From an uncultured Eubacterium sp. (lineage in GTDB: Bacteria > Bacillota_A > Clostridia > Lachnospirales > Lachnospiraceae), in contig CAQBGY010000224.1 in assembly GCA_948759685.1 (NCBI GenBank), positions 1 through 5,790 on the forward strand: a stretch of DNA of 5,790 nucleotides, given 5' to 3'. How positions within the stretch are numbered: the stretch's first letter is position 1; each line of letters opens with the position of its first letter. The notes below the pieces were generated by a model. That model saw nothing but the letters and a program-made list of their open reading frames with translations, made no database searches and had not been told where the DNA came from. The translations under genes and the position numbers were made by a program. Positions 1-5,739 of the stretch are shown here, in pieces.

Positions 1-59
1 TTAATAAAGGGTTATAGGTTACCTTTATCAACCTAAATTTATTATATAAGGAGAACAAA
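1..59 (+). promoter_or_regulatory. Leader of the secreted-protein gene, with RBS and overlapping inverted repeats
   Basis: The sequence AAGGAG at 48-53 sits six bases before the ATG at 60 and is a near-ideal Shine-Dalgarno, which fixes the start of the downstream gene. Upstream are two mutually exclusive inverted repeats: ATAAAGG (4-10) with CCTTTAT (22-28), and TAGGTT (15-20) with AACCTA (30-35). The odd-centred palindrome AGGTTACCT lies at 16-24. These could be an operator or a leader hairpin. An AT-rich TATTAT at about 40-45 could be a -10 box but no convincing -35 accompanies it, so the promoter may lie outside the window. The RBS is solid; the operator reading is inference. Confidence 0.4.
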
Positions 60-362
60 ATGAAATTCAATCAAACAATGAAAAAGTTAATGGCTTACAT
101 ATGTGTGGTAGTTATGACGGTTGCCAGTATGGCGGGCTATCAGGCAAAGGTAAGCGCAGCAGCCCCTGACGGGTTTACTGACTTGACAGAAGAAAAGTGG
201 CATCCGTTGGGCGAAACAGTAGATACGACGATTGGTGATGATAAACAGCCGGCTTCTAAATGGAATGTTTATACAGGAAATACATGGTCTGGCATAGTTG
301 CATCAGTAAAGGATGGACAAGATGATCAAGACACTGTATCAATTTATGTGGAATGCAAATGA
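60..362 (+). CDS. 5' fragment: signal peptide and start of first CBM4_9-like module
   Basis: These 100 residues carry the true start (RBS AAGGAG at 48-53), a Sec signal peptide ending near AKVSA, and the first third of a beta-sandwich binding module with the pattern W68-x-x-Y71-x-G73-x-x-W76. The strand DTVSIYV is followed at once by the out-of-frame residues ECK and a UGA at 360-362. If the break is real, the product would be a short secreted peptide with no complete domain. It is most likely the front of the gene that continues in the next frame. Confidence 0.6.
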   Translation: MKFNQTMKKLMAYICVVVMTVASMAGYQAKVSAAAPDGFTDLTEEKWHPLGETVDTTIGDDKQPASKWNVYTGNTWSGIVASVKDGQDDQDTVSIYVECK

Positions 363-2982
363 GCAATGGGGACTCCAATTAGGAAGAGTGTTCAAAGGAC
401 AGGAGGCAGGAAAACAGTATGCATATCGAATTGATTATACAATTGATGGTGCGGCAGCAAAATGGATAGGAGTTGCAACGGCTGATGAAAAAGGCGAGGT
501 TAAAGTCGTTAAGGCGTTAGGTTCTATAGTAGGGCAAGGCAAGACTTTCAAAGTAACTAAGACAGCAATTTTTGATCCGAGTGAGGAAGAACTGACAAAG
601 TACGTTTCATGGCTTGAAACTGACAGAAATTTAGCGTTCAAGAAGACAGCTTCAGTAAGCAGCCATAAAGAAGGTACGGGAGTTGGCTCACTTACCGATG
701 GCGTATGGGATAAGTGGAACGGAAATTACGAAGGAATTAATACACCTGGATATTTTGAAGTAGATTTAGGTCAGGAATATGCAGCTTCCAGTATTGATCA
801 GGTTGTTGTATGGTTCAGAAACGGAAGCAATAATCTTTATCCTTCGAATGGATTTGATATTCAATTTGGTAATTTGGTATTTGACACAGTATCAAAAGTT
901 ACAAAGATGCCTGCAGGTGCGGATGGAGCACAGGCTGACGGTTCACAGTATATGGTAGCAACTACTATGGACAAAGAAAATCTTAAGGGCAATGTCAGAA
1001 AAGTAAGAATTAATATTAATCGGGCAGTTGCATGGGGAGCACAGGTAACAGAGATAGCAGTATTTTCAGAAAACCCACAGGGACCGGTTGAAGTAGAGCC
1101 GGCTGACAATCCAGCAAAGGTTGATGTGTCTTCAGAAACTAGTAAAGATTTTACCGGTAATATTAAATTTAATATTACAGCCGGTGAAAACCAGGATGGT
1201 TACAAGTATGCAGTATTTGTTGATAATTCAGAAACAGCTTCATTTACAGATTGTGTGGCAGGAAAAGATTATACAATTACAGGAGTTACATCAGGAAAAC
1301 ATACGATTAAGGTAGTATCAAGTAATAATGGTTTTGTATCAGATGGCCTTATCAGTACCGAAGTTGAAGTAAAGACCGTTCTTGATGATTTCAAAGACTA
1401 TACAAAGAACTTTGCATATATGGCATCATGGGAATTAATGGGTGGACAGAGTTCAGAAGGTGAAGGCAGCATTACGAATGGTATTGTGAGTGGTGATGAT
1501 TATGCGACACCTACAAAAGGAACAGACGGTTCATACTTTATCATTGATATAGGTGAAGAATGTAATGCGGCTGATATTGACAGTATTTATACATGTTATA
1601 GAATTGATGTTGGTGGATGTTATCCGGGAGATGGTGGAATGTTGATTGAATATTCTACAGATAAGGAAAACTGGACTAAGGCAGCCACAATATCTCAGGT
1701 TGAATTTAACAAGCAGCATGATGCACAAAAGACAGCCCCATTTGGTATTCTGGCAGATGTATCCGGCGTTAATGAAGGTACAGTAAGATATGTTAAGGTT
1801 TCATGTCCAAAAGCTGTTGGTTATGGAATGCAGGTTACAGAAATTGCAATTTTAGGTGCTGTTCCGGAATCAATGCGTCCTCATGCACCGGCTGCACCAA
1901 CAGGATTAAATAATAAAAAAGGTGAAAACATTAAGGAAAATTACAACTTTATATGGGAGGCTGTAGAGGGTTCAGTAACTTATAATTTATATGTTAATGA
2001 TATACGTGTTAATAGTGAAGCAATTACAACGACATCATATAATACATTTGATTATTTTGCTTTACAACCGGCCGGAAAATATACAGTATCTGTAACTGCC
2101 GTAGAGGCAAAAGCTGGTTTAGAATCAGAAAAAATATCAATAGAATATGAAAATGTAGAATTAAAACCTACAGTATCATCAGACGGAAACTATATGGAGC
2201 CGCAGAACTGGAAATTGTATGTAGGTGCGGATTGGGCATATTGCGATGGTGAATTGACTCAGTCAGCAGGAAATATTAGTGGAAGTTTTGTTACAACAGG
2301 TGGTAACTGGAAAGGTGGAGAATGGGGCATTCAGGCAACTTCTGAAAAGATTATTGTAAATCCGGGAGTGGAATATACATATAGTGCGGATATCTCTGCC
2401 TCAAAGGATATGGTTGTAAGAATTCAGTTTGGAGAGACTGTAGAAGAAATCCAAGTAAAAGCAGGTGAAAAGAAGACATATAAAAAGAACTTTAAAGCAG
2501 AGCAAAAAGTTTTTGATTTCATATGGATATTTGGTGGAGGCGAAACTGGTGAAGTGAAGAATGTAGATTTCACAGTTAGTAATCATAGAATTGAAGTTAA
2601 GAAGGATGAGACTACAACAAAAGAAGTTCCTACAACAAAAGAAACTCCAACAGAAGTTACAACGTCAGTACCTAAAAAAATAACTGTCCCAAAAGCAAGT
2701 GTTAAATCTGCTACGAAGAAGAAAGCAGCAAAGAAGGTTAAGCTTACACTTAAGAAATTGAAGGGCGTTAAGTATCAGGTACAGATTTCAAAGAGCAAAA
2801 AATTCAGTAAAAAGAATGTTTTGGTTAAGAAAACTGTGAAGAAAGTAAAATTCTCGTTGACTTCAAAAAAGATTAAGAACAAGAAGAAATTGTATGTCCG
2901 TGTTAGAGCAATGAAAGTTGTAAAAGGCAAAACATATACAGGAAAATGGTCTAATCCTAAAAAAGTTAAAGTGAAAAAATAA
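313..2982 (+). CDS. 3' fragment: bulk of the secreted discoidin/FN3/CBM protein
   Basis: The open frame runs from an ATG at 313, but this is not a believable start: it has no properly spaced Shine-Dalgarno, lies inside the upstream frame and would leave a secreted protein without a signal peptide. Sensible protein begins at about 349, with WNANEQWGLQL. By nucleotide position the modules are: remainder of the first CBM4_9-like module to about 620; discoidin 625-1077; FN3-like 1090-1380; discoidin 1381-1870; FN3-like 1876-2160; CBM4_9-like 2161-2595; Thr-rich linker 2611-2670; Lys-rich domain 2680-2979. The two discoidin modules are related: each has YF-x-(V/I)-D-(L/I)-G-x-E near the front and a QVTEIA strand near the end. 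Without the upstream fragment the product would probably stay in the cytoplasm, if it is made at all. Confidence 0.65.
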   Translation: MDKMIKTLYQFMWNANEQWGLQLGRVFKGQEAGKQYAYRIDYTIDGAAAKWIGVATADEKGEVKVVKALGSIVGQGKTFKVTKTAIFDPSEEELTKYVSWLETDRNLAFKKTASVSSHKEGTGVGSLTDGVWDKWNGNYEGINTPGYFEVDLGQEYAASSIDQVVVWFRNGSNNLYPSNGFDIQFGNLVFDTVSKVTKMPAGADGAQADGSQYMVATTMDKENLKGNVRKVRININRAVAWGAQVTEIAVFSENPQGPVEVEPADNPAKVDVSSETSKDFTGNIKFNITAGENQDGYKYAVFVDNSETASFTDCVAGKDYTITGVTSGKHTIKVVSSNNGFVSDGLISTEVEVKTVLDDFKDYTKNFAYMASWELMGGQSSEGEGSITNGIVSGDDYATPTKGTDGSYFIIDIGEECNAADIDSIYTCYRIDVGGCYPGDGGMLIEYSTDKENWTKAATISQVEFNKQHDAQKTAPFGILADVSGVNEGTVRYVKVSCPKAVGYGMQVTEIAILGAVPESMRPHAPAAPTGLNNKKGENIKENYNFIWEAVEGSVTYNLYVNDIRVNSEAITTTSYNTFDYFALQPAGKYTVSVTAVEAKAGLESEKISIEYENVELKPTVSSDGNYMEPQNWKLYVGADWAYCDGELTQSAGNISGSFVTTGGNWKGGEWGIQATSEKIIVNPGVEYTYSADISASKDMVVRIQFGETVEEIQVKAGEKKTYKKNFKAEQKVFDFIWIFGGGETGEVKNVDFTVSNHRIEVKKDETTTKEVPTTKETPTEVTTSVPKKITVPKASVKSATKKKAAKKVKLTLKKLKGVKYQVQISKSKKFSKKNVLVKKTVKKVKFSLTSKKIKNKKKLYVRVRAMKVVKGKTYTGKWSNPKKVKVKK

Positions 2983-3001
2983 TCGTTGCTAATAATAAGA
3001 T

Positions 3002-3080
3002 TGCCATGTCTATATATAAATGGGTGTGGCAGTAAAAAAGACAGCAGAGATATTGTTAATATTATTCTATTTTGCTGGTC
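3002..3080 (+). other. 3' untranslated region with two weak hairpins
   Basis: The gap between the secreted-protein gene and the XRE gene (2983-3247) holds no convincing gene. Its first part can fold twice. TGCCATGTC (3002-3010) pairs with GGTGTGGCA (3023-3031), with several G-U pairs. GACAGCA (3040-3046) pairs with TGCTGGTC (3073-3080) with one bulge, enclosing ATATT/AATAT (3050-3054/3058-3062). Neither hairpin is followed by a T-run on this strand, so they are not terminators. They may only be mRNA 3'-end structure. Confidence 0.25.
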
Positions 3081-3081
3081 G

Positions 3082-3128
3082 AAAAGGACTCCTATACGAA
3101 ATTAAGAGGTATAGGGGTCCTTTTTTCT
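3082..3128 (+). terminator. Rho-independent terminator of the secreted-protein gene
   Basis: AAAAGGACTCCTATAC (3082-3097) pairs with GTATAGGGGTCCTTTT (3109-3124) through a 16-bp stem with one T-G wobble. The loop has 11 bases and a run of six T follows at 3121-3126. It lies about 100 bases after the stop codon at 2982 and separates the surface-protein gene from the regulatory cassette. Confidence 0.9.
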
Positions 3129-3168
3129 AGATTTTTTGTGAAGAATATTTATATATTCGTTGTTATGT

Positions 3169-3220
3169 ATATAAAGATAGTTTTTATATTTTAATGCTAA
3201 AATACACTATCATACAGTGT
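3169..3220 (+). promoter_or_regulatory. Candidate promoter and operator of the XRE-LytTR-kinase cassette
   Basis: An extended -10 element, TGCTAAAAT, lies at 3195-3203; the -35 position (about 3175-3180) is poor, as is common for extended -10 promoters. It is flanked by two inverted repeats. ATATAAA/TTTATAT (3169-3175/3183-3189) covers the -35 zone. ACACT/AGTGT (3204-3208/3216-3220, centre 3212) covers the expected transcription start near 3210. Such placement suits a repressor binding site, and the first gene downstream encodes an XRE regulator, so autoregulation is plausible. The repeats are seen directly; promoter function and the regulator's identity are inferred. Confidence 0.4.
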
Positions 3221-3247
3221 GAACAACCTCCATAGGAAAGTGGTGGG

Positions 3248-3655
3248 ATGGCGACAAAAAGATTAAAATTAAGTGGTAAGTATTGGAGCATTCATATGAA
3301 ACAGGAAGTAGTGATGAACAAAGAAATAGGTCGACGAATTCGTGCAGTGAGAAAGAAACATGGACTGTCTCAAGAAAAAATGGCAGAGATATTAGGAATA
3401 CACTCAACCACTCATTATCAGAATATTGAATATGGGAAAAGCAAGGTAACTATAAATCATTTGAAAAGAATATATGAGAAATTTGGAGCGACACCGAATT
3501 ATATTCTTTTAGGTAAAGTGGCAAATGAGGAGGAATATGTTTATGATTTCCAATGTCAAACAGATGAAGAAAAAGTAAAGGTATTTGTTGAGATAGCAAA
3601 ACAGGCATTCGGAGGTCCGCAATATGATTATGATGTGTACTTAAAGAAAAAATAG
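3248..3655 (+). CDS. XRE-family helix-turn-helix transcriptional regulator
   Basis: A small DNA-binding regulator. Counting from the first ATG (135 residues), the Cro/C1-type HTH spans about residues 26-80, with GRRIRAVRKKHGLSQEKMAE opening the classical five-helix fold and HLKRIYEKFGATPNYILLGK closing it. A charged tail of about 45 residues follows and may mediate dimer contacts. Three in-frame starts compete: ATG 3248 with AGGAAAG (3234-3240), ATG 3296 with GGAG (3285-3288), and ATG 3314 with AGGAAG (3303-3308). The last gives a 113-residue protein starting MNKEIGRRIR, the usual distance before the HTH, so the true start may be 3314. It leads a three-gene cassette; the next gene starts 31 bases after its stop. 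It probably represses or modulates its own operon through the repeats around 3169-3220. Its ligand, if any, is unknown. The family call is firm; the target is inferred. Confidence 0.88.
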   Translation: MATKRLKLSGKYWSIHMKQEVVMNKEIGRRIRAVRKKHGLSQEKMAEILGIHSTTHYQNIEYGKSKVTINHLKRIYEKFGATPNYILLGKVANEEEYVYDFQCQTDEEKVKVFVEIAKQAFGGPQYDYDVYLKKK

Positions 3656-3686
3656 AAAAATGTACTTAAGGGAGAAGATATATAGT

Positions 3687-4430
3687 ATGCAATCATTAGA
3701 TAAACAAATATTAATAATCGAAGACAACAAGCGGTGTATGGAAAAGGCATGTGAACTTATCAGTAAAATCGATGGGGTATTTATTCATAAAGCAGAAAAT
3801 AGCGAACAGGCATATCGCTATGCTTTAGAATACCACATCGATTTGTTTATTGTAGATATTATATTGAATATAAATATACCAGGAGATGTGGCAGGAACAA
3901 AGTTTGTCGAAAGTATCAGGAAAATAGAAAGATACAAATTTACGCCAATTATATTTACAACTTCATTGGAGGATGCTGATTTCTATGCATATGCTCAATT
4001 GCACTGTTATAGATATTTTGAAAAGCCTTATGATAATGAGGAATTTGTTAAAATTGTTAAGGAAACATTAGATTTTAAAACTGCAAAAGAGGAAAGCAGA
4101 TATTATAATTATAAAAAGGATGGTATTTATTACACTGTAAAAGTAGAGAATATTGTATATTTTCAAATAAATAGTTACAGTGTTTTTATTCATTGTGCAG
4201 ATGGAACGGTAATAGAAGCACCATATAAATCAAGTAAGCTTATTTTACTTGAGTTAAATTCTGAAAGATTTATTAAATGCAATAAAAATACGATTGTAAA
4301 TGCAGATTTTGTAGAAAATACAGATGCTGTTAACCGATATATTAAATTAAGAAACGGACATGGAACATTAGAGTTAGGATTACGTTTAAAACGTAGTTTT
4401 CTGGAGGGAATAGCAAAATGTTCGAAGTAA
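3687..4430 (+). CDS. LytTR-family response regulator (AgrA/VirR type)
   Basis: A two-component response regulator of 247 residues, within the usual size for AgrA-like proteins. The receiver domain (about 1-130) has the acidic pair E12-D13 in LIIEDN, the phosphate acceptor D57 in LFIVDI, T91/T92 and the conserved lysine K113 in YFEKPYD. The LytTR DNA-binding domain (about 141-244) shows the typical ENIVYFQINSYSVFIHC strands and FIKCNKNTIVNADFV. It should bind direct repeats upstream of target genes when phosphorylated by the kinase encoded next. I chose ATG 3687 because AAGGGAG (3668-3674) precedes it, though the 12-base gap is slightly long. The earlier in-frame ATG at 3660 has no ribosome binding site and would add nine residues ahead of the receiver. 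It overlaps the kinase gene by 13 bases, indicating translational coupling. All key receiver residues are intact. No target site could be identified in the window. Confidence 0.92.
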   Translation: MQSLDKQILIIEDNKRCMEKACELISKIDGVFIHKAENSEQAYRYALEYHIDLFIVDIILNINIPGDVAGTKFVESIRKIERYKFTPIIFTTSLEDADFYAYAQLHCYRYFEKPYDNEEFVKIVKETLDFKTAKEESRYYNYKKDGIYYTVKVENIVYFQINSYSVFIHCADGTVIEAPYKSSKLILLELNSERFIKCNKNTIVNADFVENTDAVNRYIKLRNGHGTLELGLRLKRSFLEGIAKCSK

Positions 4431-5680
4431 TTTACAGATTGTTAGAAATGTTAGCGCTTGTATTGTGTTTACATAGCCTTAGTGGAGAAAAAGTAAAGCT
4501 GGATATTTATAATGTCGGTTTTATTGTGATTGAATTAACCTTTATGCAGATGATCCGGGATGAGATTGTGTCGAAACAGTTATACTTTGCGGTCTATTTG
4601 ATTTATTTTGTATATGCCTATGTTAAATTTAAGGATACGATACAGCGGACAATATTAAAATGTATGTTGGTAATTATTATAAACGTTTGTTTACAAATGA
4701 TAATTTATATTCCAATGAGTTTTATAAACTATATTATTCCGAGTGAGAGTGTAATAATTGTATGTATTAACGCAGTAATGTTGATAATACTTTTTCTAAC
4801 AAGAAACAATTCCAAATATACAAATGTAGTTGAGTTGTGTGCGAAAAAAGATTGGGTTTTAAGAATGTGCTTGTTGTTGTGCATAGCAATAATGGTTTAT
4901 TGTATGTTTTCGATAAAAATAAGCAGTGTTATAGAAATAGATACGTTTATTTTGATTAGCCTATTTATGTCAATGTTTATGATTTTCTTGTATCGTTGGC
5001 AGGAATTTACATATGAAATGGAAAGAAAAGACAGAGAAATAAAAATGACGAACCTTTATAATGGTGTGTTTGAAGAGATGATCGAAACAATCAGGCGAAG
5101 GCAGCATGATTTCCATAATCAGATTGATGCAGTGTATAGTTTACATTTGACTTCTGATTCTTTAGAAGAATTGGTTGATGCCCAGAGAGAATATTGTGAT
5201 AATTTGATTTATGAGAATAGATATACCAAAGTATTGGGGTGTATTCATAATTCAATACTTTCGGGATTTATATATAGCAAATTTACAAAAGCTGAGCAGA
5301 GAGGAATTGAGATAGAATTTAATGTGTCGTTTACAGAAAATACAAAGATATCTATACATGATTTAATTGAAATTATTGGAATATTTATAGATAATTCAAT
5401 AGAAGCGGTTGCAGGGAGTGAATTAATAAAAAAGATTGTTTTTGAATTGAATGACTATAAAGGGTTAAATTTATGTGTGAAAAATGCTGTTGCAGATATT
5501 TCTAATAAAGATATAGAGAAATTTTTTGAAAAAGGATATACAACAAAAGAATCTGGTCGTGGAATTGGATTAAGTAAAATTAAAGAATATCAGAAGAAAT
5601 ATAACTATAGTATATATGCAAGGTTGGTTAAGCAAAAAGAAATTGAATGGTTGGAACTTAAAATTATAGAAAATATGTAA
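4418..5680 (+). CDS. GHKL-type sensor histidine kinase (AgrC-like)
   Basis: A membrane sensor kinase of 420 residues. The first about 195 residues are very hydrophobic and hold six or seven probable membrane spans (roughly 5-20, 31-47, 55-71, 80-104, 110-128, 149-168, 174-193) and no separate extracellular domain, as in AgrC-type peptide receptors. A charged linker (YEMERKDREIKM) leads to the dimerisation helix with the phospho-accepting H230 in RRRQHDFHNQ. The GHKL ATPase domain follows, with the N box IDNSIEA (N326) and the glycine-rich lid KGYTTKESGRGIGL (about 372-384). Both match the short HATPase form of this family. GGAGGG at 4403-4408, nine bases upstream, supports the start, which lies inside the end of the response regulator gene, its evident partner. 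No agrB/agrD-like gene is adjacent, so the signal may be encoded elsewhere or come from outside. A strong terminator follows the stop. Confidence 0.92.
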   Translation: MFEVIYRLLEMLALVLCLHSLSGEKVKLDIYNVGFIVIELTFMQMIRDEIVSKQLYFAVYLIYFVYAYVKFKDTIQRTILKCMLVIIINVCLQMIIYIPMSFINYIIPSESVIIVCINAVMLIILFLTRNNSKYTNVVELCAKKDWVLRMCLLLCIAIMVYCMFSIKISSVIEIDTFILISLFMSMFMIFLYRWQEFTYEMERKDREIKMTNLYNGVFEEMIETIRRRQHDFHNQIDAVYSLHLTSDSLEELVDAQREYCDNLIYENRYTKVLGCIHNSILSGFIYSKFTKAEQRGIEIEFNVSFTENTKISIHDLIEIIGIFIDNSIEAVAGSELIKKIVFELNDYKGLNLCVKNAVADISNKDIEKFFEKGYTTKESGRGIGLSKIKEYQKKYNYSIYARLVKQKEIEWLELKIIENM

Positions 5681-5686
5681 AAACTT

Positions 5687-5734
5687 AAGCAGTTTATCGT
5701 TAAACGTTAGTTTTAATGATAAACTGCTTTTTTT
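5687..5734 (+). terminator. Strong rho-independent terminator after the kinase gene, possibly bidirectional
   Basis: AAGCAGTTTATCGTTAAA (5687-5704) pairs with TTTAATGATAAACTGCTT (5712-5729), an 18-bp stem with one G-T wobble and a 7-base loop. Seven T follow or overlap the stem end (5728-5734). It begins seven bases after the kinase stop codon. On the opposite strand the same hairpin is followed by AAGTTTTTAC, so it could also end a transcript coming from the right. It closes the regulatory cassette. Confidence 0.93.
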
Positions 5735-5739
5735 GTTAT

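Larger units (their letters stand above)
60..2982 (+). pseudogene. Frameshifted secreted multi-domain protein (CBM4_9-like / discoidin / FN3-like), non-catalytic
   Basis: This reads as one gene broken by a frameshift; restoring two bases at about 350 gives a 974-residue protein, the numbering used here. It starts with a signal peptide (basic MKK, hydrophobic stretch about 11-26, likely cleavage after VSA33). Then come a CBM4_9-like module (about 36-188), a discoidin/F5-8C module (190-340, opening RNLAFKKTASVSS), an FN3-like module (345-441), a second discoidin module (442-605), an FN3-like module (607-701) and a second CBM4_9-like module (702-846). A Thr-rich linker (about 852-872) and a Lys-rich beta domain (875-974) end it. 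I see no glycoside hydrolase, peptidase or sortase motif, so the likely role is binding glycans or surfaces outside the cell, retained by the basic C-terminus. It has its own RBS and terminator and looks monocistronic. The rest of the frame is open for nearly 2.7 kb, so the break is recent, or is an assembly error. Module names come from motif reading, not a profile search. Confidence 0.75.

Noticed and set aside
348..362. Programmed +1 ribosomal frameshift at the UGA (360-362) joining the two frames of the secreted protein
   Set aside because: No recognised slippery motif or stimulatory Shine-Dalgarno-like element precedes AAA UGA, and programmed shifting is not expected in this protein class. 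A TG-unit loss or an assembly error explains it more simply.
3006..3035. Nine-codon ORF MSIYKWVWQ as a possible signal peptide gene
   Set aside because: No ribosome binding site, and it lies within a weak 3'-end hairpin of the previous gene.
3194..3235. Thirteen-codon ORF MLKYTIIQCEQPP ahead of the XRE gene
   Set aside because: No Shine-Dalgarno before its ATG, and it overlaps the likely promoter and operator.
435..3407. Several minus-strand open frames of 60-80 codons and one plus-strand frame at 1121-1315
   Set aside because: All lie inside confidently read genes or gene-overlapping DNA, have no domain character, and look like antisense or out-of-frame shadows.
3636..3669. Direct repeat TGTACTTAA at 3636-3644 and 3661-3669 across the XRE stop codon
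   Set aside because: Only nine bases and AT-rich; the 25-base spacing does not match a LytTR site, so chance is likely.
5703..5711. AACGTTAGT resembles a LytTR half-site
   Set aside because: It lies at the loop of the terminator, stands alone without a second repeat at the usual spacing, and is downstream of the operon.
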